From assembly GCF_020216025.1 (NCBI RefSeq), contig NZ_JAIWNC010000026.1:62001-126000 (forward strand): 64,000 nucleotides of DNA, written 5' to 3'. The position numbers were made by a program, and so were the translations under genes. Under the pieces are notes generated by a model. The model made no database searches. It saw only the letters and a list, made by a program, of their open reading frames with translations, and was not told the DNA's origin. The DNA comes from Jidongwangia harbinensis (lineage in GTDB: Bacteria > Actinomycetota > Actinomycetes > Mycobacteriales > Micromonosporaceae). Numbering within the stretch: the stretch's first letter is position 1; every line of letters begins with the position of its first letter. This document shows positions 16,201-23,810 of this stretch, piece after piece.

Positions 16201-16360
16201 CGCGGCGCCTCCGGTCTTCAATACGCCGGCTCCAGAACGTGGAAACCGTGTCCACCAATCCGCCGCCGACGACGAACAACCCACCGACCCACTTGTTCGG
16301 GCTGACGAGCACCCCGGCCAGGCCGATCGCCATGGCGGTGACTTTCGGGCTGTAGGCCAT
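16190..16360 (-). CDS. 56-aa membrane peptide, in frame with the upstream gene across a TGA
   Basis: A 56 aa reading frame beginning MAYSPKVTAMAIGLAGVLV. It has two hydrophobic stretches (residues about 9-20 and 25-36) and a basic tail, RRIEDRRRDGD. The same frame stays open upstream to the TGA at 16511-16513 that ends the 84-aa gene, over some 50 codons with no other start codon. This segment is therefore either a separate small gene with a weak ribosome site or the second half of a longer protein interrupted by TGA. Its TGA overlaps the next gene's start. Confidence 0.5.
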   Translation of the reverse strand: MAYSPKVTAMAIGLAGVLVSPNKWVGGLFVVGGGLVDTVSTFWSRRIEDRRRRDGD

Positions 16361-16510
16361 GATCTCGTGGGCCGGCCGATGCCACCGCGGAGCCTCCGCC
16401 GTGGTGGACCGCCCGACGCTGCTTCTTGTCGGGCCGCCCGCGACCGGAGCCGATTCGCCGTCCGGCGCGGATGCCGTGGGTGGCGACGTGCCGGAGCGAC
16501 CGTCAGCCCT

Positions 16511-16765
16511 TCAACCGCCGGCGGTCTGCGCCTGGTTGACGACCCCTTCCGCCATGCCGACCCCGCCCTGCAAATGGGTGCGCAGCGCGCCGATGGCCTC
16601 CTTGACGGCGCTCAGCTCCGCCACTTTGTCCGTCATGCCGGCTCCGGCCATGACACCGATCAGCTCGTCGGTGATCGATTCGGCGGCGCTGGCCTCGCTC
16701 ACGGACTCCTCGATCTTGTCCTTCGTCGACTGCAGCGCGGAGACGATCTCCTCGATCGATGCCAT
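16511..16765 (-). CDS. Small helical protein, 84 aa (WXG100-like size, no WXG motif)
   Basis: An 84 aa protein starting MASIEEIVSALQSTKDKIEE, predicted as two alpha helices joined near residue 45 and rich in Glu, Ala and Ser. The size and helical hairpin recall ESX-type or DUF6244-like small proteins of actinobacteria, but no WXG motif is present. Three glycine-rich residues precede the TGA. GGGGGG lies 5 nt before ATG 16765. The frame continues past its TGA into a Pro-rich linker and the 56-aa membrane segment. Confidence 0.7.
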   Translation of the reverse strand: MASIEEIVSALQSTKDKIEESVSEASAAESITDELIGVMAGAGMTDKVAELSAVKEAIGALRTHLQGGVGMAEGVVNQAQTAGG

Positions 16766-16817
16766 GTGACCCCCCAGATGACGTAACGGCGTGGATCTTA
16801 GCGAACGATCGCCCGGC

Positions 16818-18011
16818 TCACGGCGCCGACAGCGCCTCGGTGGGTGGCAGGCGGGCGGCCCGGATCGCCGGATACAGCCCGGCCAGCGCCCCGATCAGTA
16901 CGGTCGCCGCCACGCCGCCGCCGAGCACCCACACCGGTACCACCGTCGGCCACGTCTGCACCAGCGCGTACCCGGCCGTGACCGCCGCACCGAGCAGCAC
17001 CCCGGCCGCGCCGCCGAGCAGCGACAGCAGCAGCGACTCGGCGACGAACTGGCCGCGGATCTGGCCCCGGGTGGCGCCCAGGGAGCGGCGCAGCCCGATC
17101 TCGGCCCGCCGTTCCAGCACCGAGATGACCATGGTGTTGGCCACCCCGATGCCGCCGACCAGCAACGCCACCGCGCCCAGACCGAGCAGCAGCGCGGTGA
17201 ACGTCCGGTCGGTGGCCTTCTGCGCGGCCAGCGCGTCGGACGGCCGGGACACCTCGACCTCGTTCGGGTTCTCCGGGTTCGCGGTGGCCGCCAGCACCCC
17301 GCGGACCGCCGGCACGTGGGCGTCCACCGACCGGGTGTAGACGGTGGTCGGGTATCCGTCGAAGTTCAGGTACGTCTCCGCGGCCGGCCAGCCGACCAGC
17401 GCCGCCGAGTCCAGCTCGGACGCCAGCGGCACCGGTTCGAGCACCCCGACGACCGTGAACCACCGGCTGCCCAGCAGCACCTGGGGGCCCGCGCCGCCGA
17501 TGCCGAGCCGGCGGGCCGCGGTGGCACCCAGCACCACGGCCGGATACCGGGCGGTCGCCGCGTTCAGCCAGATGCCGTCCGCCAGTGCGGCGCCGACCGT
17601 ACCCGGCAGGTCCAGGTGCGCGGCCTGCACCGAGATGCCGCCGGTCTCCGCGGCCGGGATCCGGTCGCTGCGGTAGACCTGGGCGCCGGCGACCGTGCCG
17701 GTGGCGGCGACCTCCCGGACCGGTCCGATCCGGGAGATCATCGCCACCGACTCGGCGGGCAGCTTGGCCGCGTCGCCGAACATCGTGTTGCCCGGCCCGA
17801 CGGTGAGCAGGTTGGTGCCGAGCGCGGCCAGGGCGCGGTCCAGGTCGGCGCGGCTGGAGGCGGAGATGCCCACCACCGCGGTCATCGCCGCGATGCCGAT
17901 GGCGATGCCCAGCGCGGACAGGAACGCCCGCAGCGGACGGGTACGCAGGCCGCTCCCGCCCACCCGGAGCACGTCGGCGAGGCGCAGCCGGGCCGGTGAC
18001 AGCGTCGCCAT
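16818..18011 (-). CDS. MacB/FtsX-type ABC transporter permease
   Basis: A 397 aa permease of the MacB/LolC superfamily. One membrane helix near the N-terminus (FLSALGIAIGIAAMTAVVG) is followed by a large extracytoplasmic MacB core (residues about 50-270), then three helices (LLLGLGAVALLVGGIGVANT, LLLSLLGGAAGVLLGAAV and the last near VATVLIGALAGLYPA). Such proteins are mechanotransmitters rather than classic importers. ATG 18011 shares a base with the ATPase TGA (TGATG). It is the last gene of a coupled four-gene operon. Confidence 0.92.
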   Translation of the reverse strand: MATLSPARLRLADVLRVGGSGLRTRPLRAFLSALGIAIGIAAMTAVVGISASSRADLDRALAALGTNLLTVGPGNTMFGDAAKLPAESVAMISRIGPVREVAATGTVAGAQVYRSDRIPAAETGGISVQAAHLDLPGTVGAALADGIWLNAATARYPAVVLGATAARRLGIGGAGPQVLLGSRWFTVVGVLEPVPLASELDSAALVGWPAAETYLNFDGYPTTVYTRSVDAHVPAVRGVLAATANPENPNEVEVSRPSDALAAQKATDRTFTALLLGLGAVALLVGGIGVANTMVISVLERRAEIGLRRSLGATRGQIRGQFVAESLLLSLLGGAAGVLLGAAVTAGYALVQTWPTVVPVWVLGGGVAATVLIGALAGLYPAIRAARLPPTEALSAP

Positions 18012-18670
18012 CAGATCACCCGCCCGTCGCGCATGGGCACCTGCCGCGGCAGGCTCCCGGCCACCTCCCGGTCGTGCGTGATGACCAGCACCGTGGTCCC
18101 GGCGGCGTGCAGGTCCCGGAGCAGGTCGACCACCTCGGCGCCGGACACCGAGTCCAGGTTGCCGGTGGGTTCGTCGGCGAGCAGCAGCGTCGGCTCGCCC
18201 ACCACCGCCCGGGCCACCGCGACGCGCTGCCGTTCGCCGCCGGAGAGCTGGTGCGGCCGGTGCCGCATCCGGTCGGCCAGGCCGACCCGGGCCAGTGCGG
18301 CCTCGGCGCGCCGCAACCGCTCCTTCTCCGGTACGCCGGAGTAGAGCAGCCCGTCCGCCACGTTGTGCAGCGCGTCCCGCCCCGGCGCCAGGTGGAAGTG
18401 CTGGAACACGAACCCGATCCGGCGTGCCCGCAGCGCGGACAGTTCCCGGTCGGAGAGCAGCGCGACGTCGTACCCGTCGATCCGCACGTCGCCGGCGGAC
18501 GGCCGGTCCAGCGTCCCGATCAGGTGCAGCATCGTGGACTTGCCGGAGCCGGACGGCCCCACGATGGCGACGAACTCGCCGCGGTCCACCCGCAGGGTGA
18601 CGTCGTGCAGCGCGGTGACGCCGCCCGGGTACGACTTGGTCACCCGGTCCAGTTCCACCACCGCGGTCAC
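18011..18670 (-). CDS. ABC transporter ATPase (MacB/LolD family)
   Basis: A 219 aa ATP-binding subunit with Walker A GPSGSGKST, the signature LSGGERQRVAVARA, Walker B LLLADEPTGNLDS and an H-loop VITHDRE. The LolD-type NLDS ending supports pairing with the FtsX-like permease it overlaps. The GTG start at 18670 overlaps the membrane-fusion gene's stop as GTGA. In MacB systems this subunit powers export of peptides, antibiotics or lipids. No substrate is indicated here. Confidence 0.95.
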   Translation of the reverse strand: MTAVVELDRVTKSYPGGVTALHDVTLRVDRGEFVAIVGPSGSGKSTMLHLIGTLDRPSAGDVRIDGYDVALLSDRELSALRARRIGFVFQHFHLAPGRDALHNVADGLLYSGVPEKERLRRAEAALARVGLADRMRHRPHQLSGGERQRVAVARAVVGEPTLLLADEPTGNLDSVSGAEVVDLLRDLHAAGTTVLVITHDREVAGSLPRQVPMRDGRVI

Positions 18671-19725
18671 GACGGCACCCCGACCCGCATGCCGGCGGCC
18701 AGCCCACCGCCGGACACCTCGACCCGGCCGTCCGCGAACAGCCCGGTCTCCACGGCCACCAGGCGGGTGGTGCCGCCGTCGACGACTTGGACGCCGTACC
18801 CGCCCTCGGCCAGCGCGAGCAGCGCCGCCACCGGGACGGTCAGCACGTTGCGGCGTTCCGCCGCGGTGAACGCCACGTCCACCGACGCCGCGTCCAGCCC
18901 GGACGGCTTCCGGCCGCCGGTGAACGTCACGGTCACCTGGACCGTGGTGGTGTCCTCGCCGCCCGGCTCGGTGGCCGCCTCCACCACGGTCTCGGCGTCC
19001 GCGATCGTCCCGGGGGCGGTGCTGCCGTCCGGCAGGGTCACCGTCACCTTGGCGCCGACCTTGGCGAGGCGCTGGTCGGCCACGTCCAGGCCGACCGTGG
19101 CGACCCGGGACGTGCCGGTGGTGGTGAGCAGTTCGGTGCCCGGCCGCGCCACGTCGCCGACCGCGACGCGGCGGCTGTCCACCCGTACCGCGTGCGGTGC
19201 GTGCACCACGCGGGCCGGGTCGAGCGTGCCGGTCTCCGGCACCCCGAGGTCGTCCTGCCAGTCACGGACCGCGTCGGCGGTGGCCTCGGTGTACGTGTCG
19301 TCCACCGTGAAACCGCGGTACCCCAACGCCCACAGGTTCTTCTCGAACTGCGCGACGTCCCGGCCCTCGGTCCCCGGCACCAGCGTGCGGTACGCCGGCA
19401 GCTTGCCGTACAGCAGCACCACCGGGTCGTCGTCGATGCGGTACAGCGCCTTCCCCCGGGTCACCGTGGCGCCGGTGCCGGGCAGCCCGGTCACGGTGCC
19501 GGCCGACCGGCTGTGCTGCGCGGTCGCCTCGCCGTACCCCAGCTCGCCGTTTCGGGTCGCCGTGTCCACCAGGGTCTGGCGCGTCACCTCGGCCGTGGCC
19601 GGCGGCATCGCGTTGCGCGGAGCGCCGCCGCCCTCGGCGTCCGGCAGGTTGACCACCGCGACGGCGGCCGCGGCCGCGACGCCGACCGTGCCGATCGCGG
19701 CCACCGCCTTTCCCCGCCGGCTCAC
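18667..19725 (-). CDS. Membrane fusion (HlyD-like) protein with peptidoglycan-binding fold
   Basis: A 352 aa periplasmic adaptor-like protein. An N-terminal membrane anchor (residues about 7-26) is followed by a biotinyl-lipoyl-like hairpin, a PGRP/PG_binding_1 motif (GTEGRDVAQFEKNLWALGY, EATADAVRDWQ, residues about 120-165), and beta-barrel and C-terminal domains as in actinobacterial efflux adaptors. GTG 19725 overlaps the lipoprotein stop as GTGA. It should bridge the MacB-like permease to the cell wall. Confidence 0.9.
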   Translation of the reverse strand: MSRRGKAVAAIGTVGVAAAAAVAVVNLPDAEGGGAPRNAMPPATAEVTRQTLVDTATRNGELGYGEATAQHSRSAGTVTGLPGTGATVTRGKALYRIDDDPVVLLYGKLPAYRTLVPGTEGRDVAQFEKNLWALGYRGFTVDDTYTEATADAVRDWQDDLGVPETGTLDPARVVHAPHAVRVDSRRVAVGDVARPGTELLTTTGTSRVATVGLDVADQRLAKVGAKVTVTLPDGSTAPGTIADAETVVEAATEPGGEDTTTVQVTVTFTGGRKPSGLDAASVDVAFTAAERRNVLTVPVAALLALAEGGYGVQVVDGGTTRLVAVETGLFADGRVEVSGGGLAAGMRVGVPS

Positions 19726-20267
19726 GAGCCACTCCCCGACCGCCGGGGTGCGTTGCTGGGCCGGAACCGGGCGCACGCCTTCTCCGCCGCCTGGAACGCC
19801 GGATCCTCCGGGCCCACGCCGAGCATGCCCTTGTTGATCCGGCCCTCGCCGTTGGGGCCGGGGTCGGGGAAGTTCGGTACGCCGTTCTCCCGCATGCACT
19901 TCGCCATCTGCCGCGCCCGTTCGACGTCGGCCGGGTCCAGTTTGCGGGGCTGGCCGCCGTTCGGCAGAAACTTCTTGCACGCCTCCATCGCGGCGTCCAC
20001 CTTCGCCGGGTCCTGCCCCTGCGGCACGACGATCCGCAGCCCACGCTGCCCTGGTTCCGGGTCCTTGAACCAGCTCATGCCCTGCTCGCGCATGCACTGC
20101 GCGTGCTTCAGCCCGCCGTCCTCCCCGGCCGCGCCCCCGTCGGTCGGGGCCGGAGCGGACGGGGTCGCGCTGCCGATGCTGGCCACGCCGCCGCCCGGGT
20201 CGTCGGGTTCCGCGCAGCCGGCGATGCCCACCGCCACCAGCACCAGAACCGCCATCATCCGTCGCAT
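19722..20267 (-). CDS. Lipoprotein with duplicated CMRExG motif, first gene of the MacB-like operon
   Basis: A 181 aa secreted lipoprotein with signal peptide MRRMMAVLVLVAVGIAGC, whose Cys18 is the lipidation site. The mature part carries two copies of a motif, CMREQGMSWFKDP and CMRENGVPNFPDP, plus two further cysteines, so two disulfides are plausible. Similar proteins often accompany HlyD/MacB exporters in actinomycetes. Their function is unknown. GAGGGG precedes the ATG. It is divergent from the response regulator at 20375. Confidence 0.85.
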   Translation of the reverse strand: MRRMMAVLVLVAVGIAGCAEPDDPGGGVASIGSATPSAPAPTDGGAAGEDGGLKHAQCMREQGMSWFKDPEPGQRGLRIVVPQGQDPAKVDAAMEACKKFLPNGGQPRKLDPADVERARQMAKCMRENGVPNFPDPGPNGEGRINKGMLGVGPEDPAFQAAEKACARFRPSNAPRRSGSGS

Positions 20268-20334
20268 CTCGTTCCCCTCTCGTCCTGCGACGAAGTGAAC
20301 GCGGCGGCGGGTTTCCCGGCCGTCAGCGAAAACA

Positions 20335-20374
20335 GTGACGGTGAAGTGACATCACCGTGGGTCACCATGGGGGG
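20335..20374. promoter_or_regulatory. Divergent regulatory region between efflux operon and two-component system
   Basis: The strip contains GTGAC or GTGAA repeats (20336-20350) and an inverted repeat CGGTGA-N7-TCACCG at 20339-20344 and 20352-20357. CACCAT at 20363-20368 lies 6 nt before ATG 20375 and may act as a -10. The repeats are plausible binding sites for the adjacent response regulator, which would link the two operons. This is inference. Confidence 0.5.
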
Positions 20375-21031
20375 ATGCGCATCCTGGTGGTCGAGGACGA
20401 GCCGCTGCTCGCCGACGCGGTGGCCGAGGGGCTGCGGCGCGAGGCGCACGCGGTCGACGTGGTGAACGACGGCGGCGCGGCGCTGGAACGCCTCGACGTG
20501 CACGACTACGACGTGGTGGTGCTGGACCGGGACCTGCCGGTGGTGCACGGCGACGACGTGTGCCGGACGCTGGTCGCCCGGGACACCGCGCTGCGGGTGC
20601 TGATGCTGACCGCCGCGGCCGCGGTCGACGACCGGGTCAGCGGCCTGGCCCTGGGCGCGGACGACTACCTGCCCAAGCCGTTCGCGCTGCGCGAGCTGAC
20701 CGCGCGGGTGGCGGCGCTGGGCCGGCGTGCCCGGCCGGCCGCCCCGCCGGTGCTGCGGCGCGCCGGGATCAGCCTGGACCAGTACCGCCGCGAGGTGTAC
20801 CGGGACGGCCGGTACGTGCCGCTGTCCCGCAAGGAGTTCGCGGTGCTGGCGGAACTGCTGCGCGCGGACGGCACGGCGGTCTCCGCGGAACATCTGCTGG
20901 AGAAGGCGTGGGACGAGAACGCGGATCCGTTCACCCACGCGGTACGCATGACGATCCTGAAGTTGCGCCGCAAACTGGGCGATCCGCCGGTGGTGCTGAC
21001 CGAGCCGGGAGTGGGGTACCGGATCTCATGA
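20375..21031 (+). CDS. OmpR/PhoB-family response regulator
   Basis: A 218 aa two-domain regulator. The receiver domain starts MRILVVEDEPLLADAV with the acidic pocket ED. The phospho-acceptor Asp is in VVVLDRDLPVVHGDD (near residue 51). The switch Thr is in LMLTAA and the Lys in YLPKPF. The winged-helix DNA-binding domain fills residues about 125-218, ending in the recognition helix VRMTILKLRRKLG. ATG 20375 is preferred to GTG 20357 because homology begins there and a CACCAT box sits 6 nt upstream. Its TGA overlaps the kinase ATG. Confidence 0.95.
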   Translation: MRILVVEDEPLLADAVAEGLRREAHAVDVVNDGGAALERLDVHDYDVVVLDRDLPVVHGDDVCRTLVARDTALRVLMLTAAAAVDDRVSGLALGADDYLPKPFALRELTARVAALGRRARPAAPPVLRRAGISLDQYRREVYRDGRYVPLSRKEFAVLAELLRADGTAVSAEHLLEKAWDENADPFTHAVRMTILKLRRKLGDPPVVLTEPGVGYRIS

Positions 21032-22143
21032 GACTCACCGTGCGGGGACGCCTGACGCTGGTGTACGGCGGGCTGTTCGTGCTGGCCGGCCTGGTGCTGC
21101 TCGGCGTGACGTATGCGCTGGTGTCCCAGCGGCTGCCGACCGGCGACGCGCTCATCCGCACCACGCTGCCGCCCCGCACCGACGGGCCCGTCCCGGCCGG
21201 CCCCACCTTGATCCACCGGTTCGCCACCGACACCCGGGACAGCGCCCTGAACACCGTGCTCACCCAGGGCGGGATCGCCCTGATCGTGGTCAGCGCCGCG
21301 GCGATCGCGCTGGGCTGGCTGGTGGCCGGGCGCCTGCTGCAGCCGCTGCACCGGATCACCGACACCGCCCGCCGGATCGCGTTCGCCCCGGCCGGCGGCG
21401 AGTCGCTGCACGAACGCATCGCCATGGACGGGCCGGACGACGAGGTCAAACAGCTGGCCGACACGTTCGACCTGATGCTGGCCCGGCTGGACGAGTCGTT
21501 CGACGGCCAGCGGCGGTTCATCGCGAACGCCTCGCACGAGCTGCGGACGCCGCTCACCCTGAACCGCACCCTGATCGAGGTGGCCATGTCGCCGCCGGCC
21601 GTGTCGCCGGAGGTACGCCAACTGGGCGCCACGCTGCTGGCGATCAACGAACGCCACGGCCGCCTCATCGAGGGGCTGCTGGTCCTGGCCCAGTCTGAAC
21701 GTACGGTGACCGAACAGTCCTACGTGGACATCGCCGACATCGTCGACCACGTGGCGTCGCCGTCGGTCATCGTCAAGGCCGCCGAGGCACCGGTGTTGGG
21801 CAACCCGGTGCTGCTGGAACGGCTCGTCCAGAACCTGGTGGAGAACGGGCAGCGGCACAACCTGCCGGACGGCGGCTGGGTCCGGGTGGAGACCGGCAGC
21901 CGGCCCGACCGGACCGTGTTCCTCCAGGTCAGCAACACCGGACCGGTGGTGCCCCGATACGAGGTGCCCGGCCTGTTCGAGCCGTTCCGCCGGCTCGGGG
22001 CAGACCGGCTCGCCACGCCGGGCGGTGCCGGGCTGGGGCTGTCGATCGTGCGCGCGGTGGCCCGCGCCCACGGCGGCGACGTGCAGGCCGAACCCCGCGA
22101 GGACGGCGGGTTGGTGGTGACGGTCACCCTGCCCGGGGCCTAG
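21028..22143 (+). CDS. Sensor histidine kinase
   Basis: A 371 aa membrane kinase partnered with the upstream regulator through an ATGA overlap. Two membrane helices (residues about 10-32 and 85-108) flank a short extracytoplasmic loop of about 50 residues. HAMP follows, then the H-box FIANASHELRTPLTLNRT (phospho-His near residue 170), N-box QNLVENGQRHN and G-box GGAGLGLSIVRAVARAHGG. The small sensor loop suggests it senses the membrane or a neighbouring protein. Control of the divergent MacB-like operon is the natural guess. Confidence 0.95.
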   Translation: MRLTVRGRLTLVYGGLFVLAGLVLLGVTYALVSQRLPTGDALIRTTLPPRTDGPVPAGPTLIHRFATDTRDSALNTVLTQGGIALIVVSAAAIALGWLVAGRLLQPLHRITDTARRIAFAPAGGESLHERIAMDGPDDEVKQLADTFDLMLARLDESFDGQRRFIANASHELRTPLTLNRTLIEVAMSPPAVSPEVRQLGATLLAINERHGRLIEGLLVLAQSERTVTEQSYVDIADIVDHVASPSVIVKAAEAPVLGNPVLLERLVQNLVENGQRHNLPDGGWVRVETGSRPDRTVFLQVSNTGPVVPRYEVPGLFEPFRRLGADRLATPGGAGLGLSIVRAVARAHGGDVQAEPREDGGLVVTVTLPGA

Positions 22144-22177
22144 AGTCCAGACCCGGGGGTACGAAGGGAGCACGCCG

Positions 22178-22813
22178 GTGCCGAAGCTGCGGGCGCACAA
22201 CATCGCCACGTCGCTGGACGGGTACGCCGCCGGTCCCAAGCAGACCCGGACCGACCCGCTCGGCCGGGGCGGCGAGGACCTGCACTCGTGGATGTGGCAG
22301 ACCCGTACCGGGCGGGCCTCGATGGGCCAGGACGGCGGCGACGAGGGTATCGACGACCGTTTCCTGCGGGCCGGCAACGAGAACATCGGCGCGACCATCA
22401 TGGGCCGCAACATGTTCGGGCCGATCCGCGGCGAGTGGCCGGACGAGTCGTGGACCGGCTGGTGGGGGGACGAACCGCCGTACCGTCACGATGTCTTCGT
22501 CCTGACCCATCACCCACGGCCGTCGGTGAGCATGTCCGGCGGCACCACGTTCCACTTCGTCACGGACGGCATCCGGGCGGCGCTGGACCGGGCCGTCGAG
22601 GCGGCCGGCGGGCGCGACGTCCGCCTGGGTGGCGGGGCCGCCACCATCCGGGAGTACCTGCGCGCCGGCCTGGTCGACGAGCTGCACATCGCGGTGGTGC
22701 CGATCCTGCTCGGCGGCGGCGAGCGGCTGCTCGACGACGACCTGGTCAGCACCTACCGGGTGGCCGAGTTCGTGGCATCCGAGGGTGTGGCGCACTACCG
22801 CCTCATCCGCTGA
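22178..22813 (+). CDS. RibD C-terminal/dihydrofolate reductase-fold protein
   Basis: A 211 aa protein of the RibD_C family, which has the dihydrofolate reductase fold and usually NADPH-dependent reductase activity. The start is IATSLDGYAAGP, the typical first strand. IMGRNMFG and VRLGGGAATIREYLRAGLVDELH carry the cofactor-binding signatures. ILLGGGERL closes the fold. It stands alone here, with no riboflavin genes, so its substrate is unknown. GTG 22178 follows a GGGAG ribosome site. It is not coupled to the kinase gene 34 bp upstream. Confidence 0.88.
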   Translation: MPKLRAHNIATSLDGYAAGPKQTRTDPLGRGGEDLHSWMWQTRTGRASMGQDGGDEGIDDRFLRAGNENIGATIMGRNMFGPIRGEWPDESWTGWWGDEPPYRHDVFVLTHHPRPSVSMSGGTTFHFVTDGIRAALDRAVEAAGGRDVRLGGGAATIREYLRAGLVDELHIAVVPILLGGGERLLDDDLVSTYRVAEFVASEGVAHYRLIR

Positions 22814-22835
22814 CAGGATCCTCACATCCGTCGAG

Positions 22836-22847
22836 CACCATCCGGCC
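22836..22847 (+). promoter_or_regulatory. Possible leaderless promoter (CACCAT variant)
   Basis: CACCAT at 22836-22841 lies 6 nt before ATG 22848, which has no ribosome site. It is the same hexamer and spacing as at 20363 and 30395. Confidence 0.35.
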
Positions 22848-23423
22848 ATGATCATCATCTCGACCAAGCACTCCGGCCGCCGGTGGCTCGCTCTCGCGGC
22901 GGCCTCGCTGTGCCTGCTCGCCGGCTGTTCCGACGACCCCGGCGGCGACGAGGCGCCGGTGGCCTCCCTGCGCAGCGCCGGCGCACCCGCCGCACCGTCG
23001 TCGCCCGCGGGCGACGTCAACGATCAGCGGCCCCTGGTCCCGCTGGACGCCACCGACGAGGATAGGGACCGGCTGGTCGACGAGTGGGCCAGGTGCCTCG
23101 TCGAGAAGGGCGGACCGGCCTTCCGCGATCCGGGCACCGGCGAGTTCAAGAAGGCCCTGCTGGACAGCGGGTCGAAGCCGGCGCTGGCGGCCTGCGCCGC
23201 CAAGGAACCCGAGGACTTCGACGCGCGACAGGCCCGCACGAATCCCTCGGCCTACCGCGACAACAACCGCGAGTGGTACCAGTGCGCGAAGAAGCAGGGG
23301 TACCGCCTCACCGTGCCCGACCCGGACACCGCCGAGTTCGGCCTCACCGAGATCGGGCCGAACGGGGACTTCGATTCGCCGAAGATCAACGAGTGCAAGC
23401 GGCAGGCGTTCGCGGACGACTAG
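22848..23423 (+). CDS. Secreted lipoprotein, cysteine-containing hypothetical
   Basis: A 191 aa lipoprotein. The signal peptide ends LALAAASLCLLAGC, with the lipobox Cys near residue 27. The mature domain has four spaced cysteines (ARCLVEKG, LAACAAKE, YQCAKKQG, NECKRQAF) that could form two disulfides. The spacing resembles the cysteine-paired lipoprotein at 19.7 kb, though the sequences are not close. Function unknown. Confidence 0.75.
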   Translation: MIIISTKHSGRRWLALAAASLCLLAGCSDDPGGDEAPVASLRSAGAPAAPSSPAGDVNDQRPLVPLDATDEDRDRLVDEWARCLVEKGGPAFRDPGTGEFKKALLDSGSKPALAACAAKEPEDFDARQARTNPSAYRDNNREWYQCAKKQGYRLTVPDPDTAEFGLTEIGPNGDFDSPKINECKRQAFADD

Positions 23424-23462
23424 ACACGGTCCGGTGGCCGTTCGCCTGGTGCCAGGGGGCGG

Positions 23463-23483
23463 ACCCTATGTAGGATGCCGGAC
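23463..23483 (+). promoter_or_regulatory. Leaderless promoter of the PadR gene, shared 11-bp element
   Basis: ACCCTATGTAG at 23463-23473 runs into the -10 box TAGGAT (23471-23476), which lies 7 nt before ATG 23484. The same 11 bases with the same spacing precede the GT87 gene at 25661. An ATGT-N10-ACAT pair (23468-23471 and 23482-23485) could be a PadR operator. Confidence 0.6.
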
Positions 23484-23810
23484 ATGGCTGGGCCACGGAT
23501 GACGATGTCGGTACTCAAGGTCGTCGCGGCCCTGCTCGCCGACCCCACCGCCGACCGCTACGGCCTGCAGCTCATGCAGGACACCGGCCTGCCCAGCGGC
23601 ACGCTCTATCCCATCCTGGTCCGGCTGGAACGGGCCGGTTGGGTGGAGTCCCGCTGGGAGGACATCGACCCGGCAGCCGAGGGCCGGCCGAGCCGCCGCT
23701 ACTACCGGCTGACCGCGGACGGCGCCATCGAGGCGCGGCGCGAGGTGGCGCTCATGCAGCAGCAGATGTCCCGCGTCACCGGCCCGGTCGGCCACGCCCG
23801 GGAGGCGTGA
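23484..23810 (+). CDS. PadR family transcriptional regulator
   Basis: A 108 aa winged-helix repressor with SVLKVVAALLADPTADRYG, LPSGTLYPILVRLERAGW (recognition helix and wing) and RRYYRLTADG, all typical of PadR. It lacks a long C-terminal dimerisation arm beyond residue 100, as in the short PadR-s2 group. The start at 23484 is favoured by the leaderless -10, although an ATG nine bases earlier is in frame. Its TGA overlaps the ATG of the membrane protein downstream, which is the usual PadR partner arrangement. Confidence 0.9.
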   Translation: MAGPRMTMSVLKVVAALLADPTADRYGLQLMQDTGLPSGTLYPILVRLERAGWVESRWEDIDPAAEGRPSRRYYRLTADGAIEARREVALMQQQMSRVTGPVGHAREA

